DNA of 64,000 bases from QHXQ01 sp963788965 (GCA_963788965.1 CAWBIK010000004.1:434001-498000), one strand, 5' to 3'. Numbered from the stretch's first letter, positions 18,003-29,569 are shown. The notes: generated by a model not told the origin, from the sequence alone. Numbers and translations: made by a program.

Positions 18003-21000
18003 TCAGGTCGCGCGTAGGACGAAGGTGTTGCCGCCGATCACTTGACCGGCTTCTTCTTGTACGACGGTGAGGTTGACTGTGCCTCTGGCGTTCTGGGCCG
18101 GAGCAACGGTCAGGATAGCGCGCAGGCCCGTCTTCGGCACTTTCAAGCCGCCGATGCTGCCGCCCCTGTCGCCGCTCTCTAGCGTGTAAAGGTTCGTCGT
18201 GTCGTAGTTGTTCAGTTCCGAACTGAACTGCCCCTTCAACTTTTGCAACAAGGCAGCGGTCGGCGTCTTCTTCACTAAGCCTTGTAGCTGAAGCGCCGCG
18301 ACGGTCGCAGCGTTGCTCTTGGGCAACAGCAAGCCGATGCTCCACGCGTTGACGTTGGCGGGCAACAATCTGATCGTCTGCGCCTTGCCCGTCTCGCTGA
18401 AATATTCGAGCGCGTAGCCGGCGCTGGTGCCCGGCGGCGCGTTCACGACGTGCAGGTTCTTCAAGCCCACACGCTTCTCGTTCGGCACGAGCGTGTTGAC
18501 GTTGAAAATCTTGCTGCTGGCCGGCATCGGGTTGGACGGACTATCCATGACGACGAGCAGGCACGTGTGCTCGGCCGCGGTCGTCGGCGTGGTCCAATCC
18601 CACTCAAGTATGGTCGGCTCGGTAGGCGAGAGCGACGTGATGACTTTGGCCGTGCCGATAGGTTTCCAGTTGGTAGTGTTCGTCGAGTTGTTGGGAAAGG
18701 CCGTCCAGAAATCCGGCGGCAGCGGCGGCAGCCCGGCTGAAGCGTTCGCGTAGAGCAGTTTGACGGTCACGTTCGCGCCCGGCGCGAAGCCGCGATTGTG
18801 GACCTGCACGTAGACGCGGTTGATCTTCCCACGCTGCGCGTTGCGATGTTGGAGCTTGCTTTCGTAAGCGACGTAATCGACGGCCGCGACCGGCAGTTGA
18901 TAACTCGGCGTCGCGCCTTCGAGCGCGTCCACTTTGATGTCGGCGCATTGCCACCACCAGAGCGTGTCGCCGAGCGCGACGAATTGCAGCGGGTCTTCAA
19001 AGGCCGCGACGACCGAAGGCGTCGGCGTGATGCGCGCGGTCGCCATCAAGTGATCACGGAAGTAGATGTCAACGTCGGTCATGCCCGCCACGTCTAGTTT
19101 GCGCTCCCACAGGCCGCGCCCGTGCGTGCCCGCGCGCAACAGGCGCGTCGGTTGATGCAGTCGCAGATCGAAGACGGCGCAGTTGGGCAAGCCCTGACTG
19201 AACTGCGTCCAAGACGTGCCGCCGTTCGTCGTGCGATAGACGGCCACGTCCGTGGCAATGTAGTAGACGTTTGGTGCATCGGGATCGATGGCGAGCGCGT
19301 TGACCGGAATGTCGGGCAGCGTGCCCGCGCCCGTGCCGCTGATGTTGGTCCAAGTGGCCGCGCCGCCGCCCGCTGCCACCACGCCGCGCCAGACGTGCGA
19401 GAGGCCGAAGCCGGACATGACGACGACGACCGTGTTCGTGTCGTCGGGGCGCGCGGCGATGTCCCAGATGTATTGACCGGGCAGAGGCGCGGCTTGAATA
19501 GCGGTTGCGGTCCACGTCGCACCGCTCTTAGTGAGCCGATAGACGCGGCCTGTGGTCGTGCCCGCGTAGATCAAGTTTGAGTTGACGTAGTGTATCGCCG
19601 AGACGTTGCCGGTTATGCCGGGCAGGTTGACCTTTGTCGGCCAGCCCGCTGTGCCTTGCGCGGCGTCGAGGTTGATGAGGTTCGTGCCGAGCGCGATGTT
19701 GTTGGGGTTCGTCTGGTCGAGCGTGAGCGGCGGATAAAACAGCGCGGAGCCTGAGATGCCTGAGCTAACGTCCAGCCACGTGTTGAACTTGCCGCCCTGC
19801 GTCGAGCGTTTGGGGCTTGCGCCGTAGTAGGTGCTGATGACGTTTTTTGGTTGCAGGCGATCAATGGCGCAACAGCCGCCGTCGCCGTCGTCCGCGTGGT
19901 TGAAGACGGGGCTATTGCGAAATTGCTCTGTGCCGTTGTCCTGCGTGCCGCCGAAGACCACCGCGTCCGAGGTCGGATGCTGATCGATAAACTCAAACTG
20001 CGTGATGCAAGGACCTTCGTTGATCGTGTCCGACCAAGTTGTGCCGCCGTCAATGGACTTGTAGATGCCGCCGTCGCTGCCCGCATAGACGACCAGATGG
20101 TTGTCGGGCTGGAAGGTGAAGGCGTGGTTGTCCGGGTGGATGGCGTCGCCGATCTTCGTGATCGTCCAGACGCCGGTGGCGCTGTTGCGGACGGCTTTCC
20201 AGATCGAGACGGCACTTAGAAAAACTATGTCGGGCGTCGTCGGATCGACCGCGACGTTGAGATTGTAGAAGCCTTGCTTGCCGATGTTCCCGCCGGGTAA
20301 GGCGATGGCTGTCCACGTCGAGCCGCCGTCGGTCGAGCGCAAGAAGTTGTTGACGAAATAGTCGTCGGCGGGGCCGGCAAGAGTGCGTAGATGGTCTGCG
20401 GTGAAGAGGGCGAGAGGCCCAGCGCGATGCGCGTGAAGCCGCTGGTGGGCAAGCCGCCCGCGAGTTTGGTCCACGTTGGTTGCCCGGCCGCGCCCGCGTT
20501 GGTCGTCTTGTAGATGCCGCTGCCCCAGAAGGACGCATAGACGGTGGTGGGCGTCGTCGGGTTGATGCACACGTCGGTGGCGTTGACGGTGGGCAGCGAC
20601 GAGCCGGTCATCTTCGTCCACGTCGCGCCGCTGTCGGTGCTGCGATAGACGCCGTTGCCGGTGGCGGCGAACAGGCGCGCGGGCGTTGCGGGCGTGACGG
20701 CGATGCGGCTGAAACGCGAGCCGGTGAAAGTGTCTTGCGCGAGCGTCGTCCAAGTGTTGCCGCCGTCGGTCGTCTTCAAGATGCCGTTGCCGTAATAACT
20801 ATCGCCGGAGAAGTTGCCTTCGCCCGTGCCCGCGTAGATGGTGAGATGGTTGCTCTGGTCCATGGCGAGCGCGCCGATGGCGAGCGACAGTTCGTTGTCT
20901 GATTTGGGTTGCCAGTTGAGGCCGCCGTCCGTCGTCTTCCACACACCGCCCTGCGCCGTGCCGATGTAGATCGTGTTGGTGCTGATCGGGTCAACGAGGA

Positions 21001-21494
21001 TCGAGGTGACGCGGCCTGTGACCATAACGCGCGTCGGGCCGATAAGTCTGACCTTTGGGGATGGCGGTCGGGCCGAGTTGCACCCAGTTGCTCGTACCGG
21101 CGACGGGCGCGACCATTTCGACTTCGCCGGGCGCGGTGCTTGAGAGGCTGCGGGCGCGGGCGAGCGTGGGCGCGCCTGCATCTTCGCCGGGCAGCCCGCG
21201 CGACTCCTGCAACGCATACAGGCGCAGCTTCGCTAGCTTCTCCATCGTGCTCTCTTTGGGCCGCGTGACGCGCACGCGCGCGCGCCGGCCCGTGGCAAAC
21301 GCCCGCGCCGCCGTCAGGCTTGCGCCTTCGACGATAATCGTTTCGCCTTCGATGCGCCGGTCGATGTCGAGTTCTTCATGGCGCAAGAGTGGGTTATCGG
21401 GCGGGGGCACGGCCTTCTGGTAGGCGCGTGCTTTAGCGCGCGACTTCTTGGCTGCGCGCTTCTTCGCGGTGGGCTGCTGCTTCTTCGTGGCCAT
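18003..21494 (-). pseudogene. Large BNR/Asp-box repeat protein with lysine-rich N-terminus, two frameshifts
   Basis: Joined, this is about 1160 residues. The N-terminus is Lys/Arg/Ala-rich and carries AVPPPDNPLLRHE near residues 29-41, a motif shared with the next upstream gene. Residues about 140-750 are sialidase-type BNR/Asp-box propeller blades (WKTTDGGLNW, LKTTDGGNTW, YRSTDSGATW, LRSTDGGSTW). The last third is beta-rich and resembles CARDB/Ig-like modules (RVYVQVHNRGFAPG). Breaks lie near 21032 (GCGCGC tract, two bases) and near 20378 (one base). No standard signal peptide is present. No sialidase Arg triad is evident, so enzyme activity is unlikely. Confidence 0.78.
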
Positions 21495-21551
21495 GTCGTC
21501 ATCTCCTTATTGCTGGCAGGACGTGAAGGTGCAAGCGGTTGTTAGCGAGCC

Positions 21552-21797
21552 TTAACGGTCGTCGTCGTTGGCTGTGGGCGGCTCATCAGTTGTTTCAGTT
21601 GTGTCTGCAACGGGCATCTCCTGCGTCTGCTGAATGGCGCGGGCGCGGGCACGCGCCATCTGCACTTCGTCAGCCCCGCCGCCGAGCGCGACCTCTTGCG
21701 CTTCGTGCCGCAGCAGCGGATTGTCGGGCGGCGGCACGGCCTTCTTCAATCGTGGCTTAGCGGCCGGACGCTGCGCCACGGACTTTTTCTTGGTCAT
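21552..21797 (-). CDS. Small protein sharing the PPPDNPLLRHE N-terminal motif
   Basis: This 81-residue protein begins with a Lys-rich stretch (MTKKKSVAQRPAAKPRL) and then KKAVPPPDNPLLRHEAQE, nearly identical to the N-terminus of the BNR protein 58 bases downstream. The rest is acidic and Thr-rich (VADTTETTDEPPTANDDD). It has no known domain. The frame runs to 21896, but the ATG at 21797 has AGGAGGTAGC upstream. It looks like a leader-plus-tail protein sorted with its neighbour by the same signal. The function is unknown. Confidence 0.7.
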   Translation of the reverse strand: MTKKKSVAQRPAAKPRLKKAVPPPDNPLLRHEAQEVALGGGADEVQMARARARAIQQTQEMPVADTTETTDEPPTANDDDR

Positions 21798-21858
21798 GCT
21801 TGCGCTACCTCCTGTGCGTGATCTGGTTGGCTCATCGCAGTGGCGAGACACTTCGGCC

Positions 21859-21889
21859 AACATAGTCCTCTTTTTAGTTGCATTGTCAA
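21859..21889 (-). promoter_or_regulatory. Promoter-like site for the BNR operon
   Basis: On the minus strand a perfect TTGACA (21889-21884) is followed after 19 bases by TATGTT (21864-21859). Spacing is slightly long. It lies about 60 bases before the small gene start. Confidence 0.45.
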
Positions 21890-22017
21890 ATATCACTGCC
21901 GCAAATTATGTTGCATACACGTCTGTGTGCCGACGCGGCAAAACATTTCACGCGGGCTGCGCTGAAGCAGACTTTTAGCAGTTCACACAAACGCGCACGC
22001 TGTCGTCTGGACTACCA

Positions 22018-22046
22018 CTGACAACAATCAGATTTTTATGTATGAT
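22018..22046 (+). promoter_or_regulatory. Promoter-like site for the zinc-ribbon gene
   Basis: CTGACA (22018-22023), a 17-base AT-rich spacer and TATGAT (22041-22046) match sigma70 consensus well. It is 70 bases upstream of the ATG at 22117 and divergent from the BNR operon promoter. Confidence 0.55.
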
Positions 22047-22116
22047 GGCGGGCAAGCAAGTTGCACGACCTTATTGCTCAAGCAGCAACCAAACGAGAGC
22101 GCAAGAACCGAAGCTT

Positions 22117-23224
22117 ATGGCTACCAACGAACCCGTCGCCAGAGAAGCGCCGACCGAGCAGCAGCGTTCGCAACCCGGTGCGCCCAAGCGTTTCCACGAA
22201 GGGCAGACCGTCTGCAACGAGAAGAACGAGAAGGGCAAGCTCTGCAACGGTCACTTGAAGCAGACGCGCCCCATCAACGAGTCGGCGCGCAAACATCTGC
22301 GCGGCGACGACCTGCTCTATAAGTGTCAGACCTGCGGCACGCTCTACATGGGGCCGCCGCTCGGCCACGTGCGCGACCCACGCCAGCGCCGTTACGTCGA
22401 ACACGAACAGAACCTGATCCTGCAAGCGGCCGGCGGCACGCTGCCTACGATCATCAAGAACGACCGCGGCGTCTACGTGATGGTCGAAGCGGCCGTCGGG
22501 CACGCACCGCCGCCACCCGCAGCCGCCGCGCCCAAACCCGCCGCGAAACCGGCCGCAACGACTGCACCCAAGCCCACGCCGAAGACCGCGACCGCGCAGC
22601 AGCCGGCCGCGTCCACCGCCGCTGCGAGCGGGCCCGCCCGTGCCCGATCCGGTCACAGGTTTCATCCCTTACGTGCCGCCGCCCGCGCCCGGCCCCGTGC
22701 CCGGCGAAACGCAGGAGCAAAAGCTCGCGCGTCTAAAAGCCATCGTCGTCGAAGCCAAACGGCGCAAGGAACTGGCCGGCGGCGTGATCGACAAACACGC
22801 CACAGGCGCGGGGGCGCGCACCACGCCCGCTGCCGCCACCACCTCCGGCACAGACTCATCGCCCGCCGCCGACGCACACCGCCCGGCCGCCGAAGCGCAA
22901 GCCGCCACCGGGAAAGCCTCGGCCGCGCCCTCGAGTCCTGCGGCCGCCACCGCTTCACCCGCCGCTGGGGCCGAGACGGTCGCCGACCTCGCACCCGAAG
23001 CGTCAACCGAACTAACGCCCGGCGCACCCAAAGACGAAAGTGCATCGGCCACGACTCAAGCCGACGCCGCCCCACGCGTCAAACCAAAAGCGCGCACCGC
23101 CACCGGCACAGTCACCCGCATGGACTACGACGCCGGCCCCCAACCCGGCGAGACGCACGAACAGAAACTCGAACGCCTCCGCGCCGTCGTCGTCGAAGCC
23201 AAACGCCGCGCGGGCAAAGAGTAA
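22117..23224 (+). pseudogene. Zinc-ribbon protein with duplicated C-terminal motif, frameshifted
   Basis: The N-terminal 110 residues contain a two-pair Cys motif (VCNEKNEKGKLC and YKCQTCGTLY), likely a zinc ribbon, then PPLGHVRDPRQRRYVEHEQNL. After a Pro/Ala-rich linker the frame shifts near 22640 (GC-rich tract) and continues with GETQEQKLARLKAIVVEAKRR, a long Ala/Thr-rich linker and GETHEQKLERLRAVVVEAKRR at the very end. The two copies of this helix differ at four positions. No known family is recognised; the low-complexity linkers suggest a scaffold or adaptor. A strong terminator follows. Confidence 0.65.
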
Positions 23225-23240
23225 TAACGCTAAACAGAAA

Positions 23241-23280
23241 CACGGCGCACAAGTTTGAGTCAAACTTGTGCGCCGTGTTG
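23241..23280 (+). terminator. Long perfect hairpin terminator
   Basis: A 17-bp perfect stem (23241-23257 with 23261-23277) with a three-base loop is followed by TTGTTGTGTG. It begins 16 bases after the zinc-ribbon gene stop. Confidence 0.75.
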
Positions 23281-23419
23281 TTGTGTGCTCAGTTAAGCGC
23301 GCGTTGCGTCTAATGCCCGGCATCACCCGCGCCCCTGCGCAACGTACATGAGAGGCTTCGTGAAAGGGCGTTGGGTGCATGCCGTTGTTACGTTGCGCCC
23401 GCCGCCTAAGACTAGCCGC

Positions 23420-23866
23420 TTACTCGTATAGCCCGGATATCAGGGCAGCCAACCCCTCCGGCACGAGCCGCGTGTCCTTTTCCTTTAGCTCTTCTAACGA
23501 CTGCCACCGTGCTACAAACCGGGCATCAATCTCCGACTCATATCCTTGAATCTCACGCCTCTCGTACATCCCTTTATCCTGAAACTCGGCGTCATAGACG
23601 AAGACCACCTCATGCCCCTGCGCACCCTCATACCTAAAGATGCTCTCCAGCACACCAACCAACTCCAACTTCTCGACTTCAGCCCCGATCTCCTCCCGTA
23701 TCTCGCGCAGCATCGCCTCCCGGCTGTGCTCGCCGAATTCCACCCCTCCGCCTAAAGGGCGGCAGAAGTACTCGCCCTTAGCGGAGTCGTATGCTTCAGA
23801 GATCAGGATGCGACTCCCCCGCCGGAACAGACAGATAACAATTGGGCGAATATGCTCTTTATCCAT
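23420..23866 (-). CDS. Nudix hydrolase
   Basis: This 148-residue protein has a complete Nudix box GGGVEFGEHSREAMLREI followed by REEIGAEV (near residues 38-63). Flanking segments (RPIVICLFRRGSRILISEAYD and GHEVVFVYDAEF) fit the ADP-ribose/NTP pyrophosphohydrolase branch, but the substrate is not certain. The codon use is less GC-skewed than its neighbours. It is followed upstream on the same strand by the GHMP kinase gene, 57 bases away. Confidence 0.88.
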   Translation of the reverse strand: MDKEHIRPIVICLFRRGSRILISEAYDSAKGEYFCRPLGGGVEFGEHSREAMLREIREEIGAEVEKLELVGVLESIFRYEGAQGHEVVFVYDAEFQDKGMYERREIQGYESEIDARFVARWQSLEELKEKDTRLVPEGLAALISGLYE

Positions 23867-23923
23867 ATCTCCACTTACGGTTCTATCAAACTATGTTCCG
23901 ATATCGTGAAGCAACATAACGCT

Positions 23924-24931
23924 TCAACTCTCGCGCACCGTTAAGCCTTCGGGCGCGAAGTGCCAGTCGAGCATTTGCACGTCGGCTTCTTCGTTGAGGG
24001 CGCGTTCGACATCGGCGCGGCGGCCTTCTGCACACAGAAAGGCGATGCAGCCGCCGCCGCCTGCGCCGCAGACTTTGGCGGCCTCTGCGCCGTTGGCGAG
24101 AGCCTTCTCGACGAGGCGTTCCATGTGCGGGGTGGTGATGTTGGGCGCGAGGCGTTTGCGGTTGGGGTAGGCAGACTGCATGACGGCGCGCACCTCGGCC
24201 CAGTCGTTGCGGCCAAGCGCGGTGCGCATGCGCTGGGCCGCGTCGCGGATGCCGTCGAAGAGTTGAAAGATGGTGGGGTCGCCGTCGATGTGGGTCTTGA
24301 ACATCTCCCAGTTGTTGATGCCGGAGAGGCGCGGTTCGCCCGTGTAGCAGATGGCGATGCGGCGTTCGAGCGTGGCGGCGTCGATGCTTAATTCCTCGCG
24401 CTCGCTGCCGTCGGTGCGCCAGTGGATGCAGTTCGCGCCGCCGTAGAACGCGCCGTAGTAGTCCTGCAACCCGGCGGGCACGCGGATCACGGTCGTCTCG
24501 ACGTTCGCCGCGATGCTGATGAAGTTCGCCGCCGGATAACGATCACCGACCAGCCGGTTCAAAGCGCCGATGCACGCAATCGCCAGCGCGCTCGACCCGC
24601 CGAGGCCCGCGCCTGCGGGCGCACTTGATTCCGCGATCAGATGAAAACCCACGTCGGGCTTGAAGAAATGCACGAGCTTGGCGATCAACTCCAAACGTTC
24701 TTCGCGCACGAGGTCGATCAGCCCTGCGAGGTTCGTCTCGAAGGCCAGCCCACGGTCGCGCGATTCGAGGATGACCTTGTCATCGGTGCGCGTCTCGATG
24801 CGGCAGCGCGCATAGAGCGAGATGCCGAAGTTGACCGTTACCGCGCCGGGGTGGAACAGGTAGAGCGGCCAGATGTCAATCGTCCCGCCCGCCAGATCAA
24901 CCCGCGTCGGCGCAATAGACTCAATGATCAT
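23924..24931 (-). CDS. GHMP family sugar kinase
   Basis: This 335-residue kinase has motif 1 APTRVDLAGGTIDIWPLY, the phosphate-binding loop APAGAGLGGSSALA at residues 104-117 and motif 3 VCGAGGGGCIAFLC near residue 290. The closest well-known relatives phosphorylate sugars at an anomeric or side position (for example D-glycero-D-manno-heptose 7-phosphate kinase, HddA), but the substrate is not determined by sequence alone. No heptose pathway genes are in the window. It is cytoplasmic. Confidence 0.87.
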   Translation of the reverse strand: MIIESIAPTRVDLAGGTIDIWPLYLFHPGAVTVNFGISLYARCRIETRTDDKVILESRDRGLAFETNLAGLIDLVREERLELIAKLVHFFKPDVGFHLIAESSAPAGAGLGGSSALAIACIGALNRLVGDRYPAANFISIAANVETTVIRVPAGLQDYYGAFYGGANCIHWRTDGSEREELSIDAATLERRIAICYTGEPRLSGINNWEMFKTHIDGDPTIFQLFDGIRDAAQRMRTALGRNDWAEVRAVMQSAYPNRKRLAPNITTPHMERLVEKALANGAEAAKVCGAGGGGCIAFLCAEGRRADVERALNEEADVQMLDWHFAPEGLTVRES

Positions 24932-24939
24932 AATGATTT

Positions 24940-25024
24940 CGGATTGCGAATTGCGGATTGCGGATTAAAGAAAGCAGGTGCATGTCTTTGTAATCCGCAA
25001 TCCACAACCCGCAATCCGCAATTA
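24940..25024. repeat. Heptad hairpin element (GATTGCG type)
   Basis: Units GATTGCG, AATTGCG, GATTGCG (24942-24962) face CAATCCG-like units (24991-25024) with loop AAAGAAAGCAGGTGCATGTC. The period is exactly seven on both arms. It fills the gap between the DedA and GHMP kinase genes. Confidence 0.72.
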
Positions 25025-25026
25025 CC

Positions 25027-25761
25027 TCAGTCTCCTTCTTCCGCGTGGCCCGCGCGTTTGCGCTGTTTAGTCTCTTTGCGGCGGGCCAGCGGAGTGGGTA
25101 AGTGTTCTTTGATCTCAGCGCCGAGTTCGTGCAACTTCTCCTGCGCGGCGTGTTCCAGTTCATGCACGCGTTCCGGGTCGGCCTCTTCCACCTTCGGCGA
25201 GAGCCAGTAGCGTTCGGCGAAGTAGAAGGCCGCGATGCCGACGGCGACGAGGACCAGCAGGAACTTGCCGAGTCGTTGAAAGTCGCCGATGAAGTTGGTG
25301 ACGATGCTGTGGAAGAAGTAGCCCGCGCCGCTCAGGATGAAAACCCACGCGAAGCAACTCACAATCGTGAGCGGCAGAAAACGCGTGTAGCGCATCTTGC
25401 CCACGCCGTAGAAGACGCAAGCCGCCGTGCGCAAGCCATAGACATACTTCGATAGAAAGATCGAGAGCGGGCCGAACGTCTGCGTCAGCCGCTCGATGCG
25501 CGGGCGCGCGAGGCGATAAAACCCGAAGTCGCGCACGCTCGAACGAAAGCCGCGCCCCAACGCATAAGCCACTTGATCGCCCGCGACGCCGCCCGCCGTT
25601 CCCGCGCCTAGCACTTTGATGAAACTGTACTCGCCGAAGAACGCGCCATGCGCCAGCACGCCCGCCAGCAGCAGCGTTATGTCCCCCTCGATCATGGCAA
25701 GGAAGAAGACCGCATACAGGCCGTACTGTTCAACCAGTTCGTAAAAAAAATGGCCGTCCAT
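25027..25761 (-). CDS. DedA family (VTT domain) membrane protein
   Basis: This 244-residue integral membrane protein has the family core EQYGLYAVFFLAMIEGDITLLLAGVL, then GTAGGVAGDQVAYALGRGFR and the Arg-containing helix LSKYVYGLRTAACVFYGVGKM. Four to five hydrophobic segments are seen, followed by a charged C-terminal tail (VHELEHAAQEKLHEL...). DedA proteins are linked to phospholipid scrambling or flippase activity and envelope homeostasis. The usual E..PIPGE motif is varied here (IEGDITLL), which is common in this branch. Confidence 0.85.
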   Translation of the reverse strand: MDGHFFYELVEQYGLYAVFFLAMIEGDITLLLAGVLAHGAFFGEYSFIKVLGAGTAGGVAGDQVAYALGRGFRSSVRDFGFYRLARPRIERLTQTFGPLSIFLSKYVYGLRTAACVFYGVGKMRYTRFLPLTIVSCFAWVFILSGAGYFFHSIVTNFIGDFQRLGKFLLVLVAVGIAAFYFAERYWLSPKVEEADPERVHELEHAAQEKLHELGAEIKEHLPTPLARRKETKQRKRAGHAEEGD

Positions 25762-25767
25762 AAAAAA

Positions 25768-25848
25768 GCAGTGACAAGTAACGAGCGATAAGTGACGAGT
25801 AAGAAGCTTTATAACTTGTCACTCGTCGCTTGTCACTCGGCACTGTTC
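25768..25848. repeat. Heptad hairpin element (GTGACAA type)
   Basis: Left units GTGACAA, GTAACGA, GCGATAA, GTGACGA, GTAAGAA (25770-25804) face ACTTGTCACTCGTCGCTTGT and further units (25813-25844), with AAGCTTTATAA in the loop. The right arm overlaps the last codons and stop of the universal stress gene. Confidence 0.68.
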
Positions 25849-26291
25849 TTGGGTTTGACCACGAGTACGGGGCAGTGCGCGTGGCGCACGACCGACTCGG
25901 CGGTCGAACCAAAGATCATGCGCCCAAGGCCCGTGCGCCCGTGCGACGAGATGATGATCAGATCGACGGCGCGCTCCGCGGCGACGCGGACGATCTCGGC
26001 CGCCGCCTCGCCATGCACGATTAACTCTTCCACTTCCAGCCCGGCGCACTCTTTGCGCTCGGCCAACTTCGGCAACTCGCGCTCGGCCGACTGCTGCAAC
26101 TGCTCGCTGATGTCCACCGTCGGCAACGGCTCCGCGACCGGCGCATAGCCGACAGATGGCATCACCGACTCGACCACGTACAAACAGATCAGGCGCGCGC
26201 CCGCCTGTCGCGCCATCTGCGTCGCGTAAGGCAACGCACACTCGGCGCACTCGCTGAAATCCGTCGGCAGCAGGATCGAGCGAATGTTCAT
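25833..26291 (-). CDS. Universal stress protein (UspA family)
   Basis: This 152-residue protein has the Usp fold: ILLPTDFSECAECALPYA at the start and the ATP-binding motif SSHGRTGLGRMIFGSTAESV then VRHAHCPVLVV at the C-terminus (G-2x-G-9x-G-S/T). It is likely an ATP-binding dimer induced under stress. The frame extends upstream to 26354, but the ATG at 26291 matches the family start (MNIRSILLPTD). It stands between two heptad hairpins. Confidence 0.92.
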   Translation of the reverse strand: MNIRSILLPTDFSECAECALPYATQMARQAGARLICLYVVESVMPSVGYAPVAEPLPTVDISEQLQQSAERELPKLAERKECAGLEVEELIVHGEAAAEIVRVAAERAVDLIIISSHGRTGLGRMIFGSTAESVVRHAHCPVLVVKPKNSAE

Positions 26292-26315
26292 AAAAGCTGA
26301 AGGCTGCACGGTGCA

Positions 26316-26363
26316 GGTCGAATGATGAACAACAGACAGTTCGTCATTCATCATTGATCATTT
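26316..26363. repeat. Heptad hairpin element (TCATTCA type), short
   Basis: Left arm TCGAATGATGAAC (26318-26330) and right arm GTCATTCATCATTGATCATT (26343-26362) pair with loop AACAGACAGTTC. It lies just upstream of the universal stress gene. Confidence 0.5.
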
Positions 26364-26398
26364 CTCTGGTCGCACATTTTACACGGAGAACGACCTGT

Positions 26399-26427
26399 TT
26401 GACAGCCCCGCACCCCTTTGTTACGAT
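26399..26427 (+). promoter_or_regulatory. Promoter-like site for the ROK kinase
   Basis: TTGACA (26399-26404), a 17-base spacer and TACGAT (26422-26427) match sigma70 consensus. It lies about 60 bases upstream of the ATG at 26488, which has GGGAGA as a binding site. Confidence 0.5.
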
Positions 26428-26487
26428 TTTCGCCGCAACCTACCTGACCCGCTAACGAGCGTTAGCCCACATCGGGAGATTAATGTC

Positions 26488-27459
26488 ATGAGCACGACCA
26501 CCCCAAATGCGAACTATCTCGGCGTTGACCTTTCCGGCGCGCTCTTACAGGCCGCGCTCGTCGGCGCGGACGGCCGCGTCGTCGAACGCCGCGAGGCGGC
26601 ACTCGACCGCAACGCCTTGGCCGCGCAGGTGGCGCAGATGGTCACGGAGTTGCGAGACGCGCACGCGGGCGTGGCGGCGCTTGGCCTCGGTGTGCCCGGT
26701 CTGGTCAGCCCGGACACAGGGCGTGTCATCGTCTCGACCGATCTGCCCACGCTGGCGCGCGGCGACCTGCGCGCCGAGTTGGAACAGGCGACGCGCTTGC
26801 CCGTCACTCTTGAGAACGACGCGAACGCAGCCGCTTACGGCGAGGCGGTGGCGGGCGCAGGCCGCGGCGGGCGCAACCTCTTCTACATCACGATGGGCAC
26901 AGGCATCGGCGGCGCGCTCATCCTCGACGGCCGGCTCTGGCGCGGCGCGTCCGGCTTCGCGGGCGAGATCGGCCACATCACCATCGACCCCGAAGGCATT
27001 CAATGCACATGCGGCAACGTCGGCTGTCTTGAGACAGTCGCCTCCGCGCCCAACATCGTCCGCCGCACGAACGAACGCTTACTGCGCGACAGCACCTCGT
27101 CGCTCTCGCGGCTTGGGCTGACCAAGAACTTCACCGCCGCCGATATCGCCCGCGAAGCCAACAACGGCGACGACTTCGCGCTCCTCATGTTAGAGCGCAC
27201 GGGCCGCTACATCGGCACGGCCGTCGCCACCGTTATCAACCTGCTCAACCTCGAACGCATCGTCCTCGGCGGCACAATCATGGAGGCCGGCGATCTCATC
27301 CTCCAGCCCATCATCCGCGAAGCCGGCAAACGCTCCTTCCAACCCTGCTTCGAGGCCACCCAGATCGTCGCCGCCCAACTCGCATCGGATGCCGTCCCCA
27401 TCGGCGCAGCCATGCTCGCGCGCGACGCAGCCAAGCCAAACGGCGGCGACAGCCGGTAA
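26488..27459 (+). CDS. ROK family sugar kinase (glucokinase-like)
   Basis: This 323-residue kinase shows the ROK layout: N-terminal YLGVDLSGALLQAALVGADG, the catalytic region ENDANAAAYGEA, the ATP-binding GTGIGGALI, the His of GEIGHITI and the zinc motif CTCGNVGCLE with Cys near 172-179. A C-terminal helix LNLERIVLGGTIM closes the fold. It is probably a glucose or related hexose kinase; a ROK transcription repressor is ruled out because no N-terminal helix-turn-helix is present. A terminator at 27488 separates it from lepA. Confidence 0.88.
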   Translation: MSTTTPNANYLGVDLSGALLQAALVGADGRVVERREAALDRNALAAQVAQMVTELRDAHAGVAALGLGVPGLVSPDTGRVIVSTDLPTLARGDLRAELEQATRLPVTLENDANAAAYGEAVAGAGRGGRNLFYITMGTGIGGALILDGRLWRGASGFAGEIGHITIDPEGIQCTCGNVGCLETVASAPNIVRRTNERLLRDSTSSLSRLGLTKNFTAADIAREANNGDDFALLMLERTGRYIGTAVATVINLLNLERIVLGGTIMEAGDLILQPIIREAGKRSFQPCFEATQIVAAQLASDAVPIGAAMLARDAAKPNGGDSR

Positions 27460-27487
27460 ACAAGCAACCTCAAACTCGTAACCTCAG

Positions 27488-27521
27488 ACGGGCGCGCGTG
27501 CGGTTTCGCGCCCGTTTTGTT
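27488..27521 (+). terminator. Intrinsic terminator
   Basis: A 9-bp GC-rich stem (27488-27496 with 27507-27515) is followed by TTTGTT. It ends the ROK kinase transcript. Confidence 0.65.
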
Positions 27522-27564
27522 ATGTTAGCGGTGCATATTTGAAGCAGAGTTTATAGTCTGAATA

Positions 27565-29364
<1,800 letters not shown>

Positions 29365-29475
29365 TAGCCAGAGACAAGTGCGCGCAAGCTGAAAGTGCCG
29401 TTGCTTATATCACCTGAACGTTGACAGGACGATGAGGTCGCGCGAGAATCGGCGACATGCTCGAAGGAGTTTGTT

Positions 29476-29508
29476 ATGAACATCGTGTTGACGTTCCCGC
29501 CCTGGTAA
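29476..29508 (+). CDS. Possible ten-residue ORF with strong Shine-Dalgarno site
   Basis: ATG at 29476 follows GAAGGAG with a 7-base gap and encodes MNIVLTFPPW before TAA. The same frame is open again after the TAA for 42 codons to a TAA. Either this is a leader peptide for the MFS gene, or one wrong base splits a 52-residue protein. I cannot tell which. Confidence 0.25.
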   Translation: MNIVLTFPPW

Positions 29509-29569
29509 GCAGTTAACCCCGCCACAGTCGTAGTGGTATCGACCGGCTCGCGCCGGCGCAGGTACTACT

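Noticed and set aside
18003..21494. Active sialidase
   Set aside because: Asp-box repeats are present, but the catalytic Arg triad and Tyr/Glu pair could not be found.
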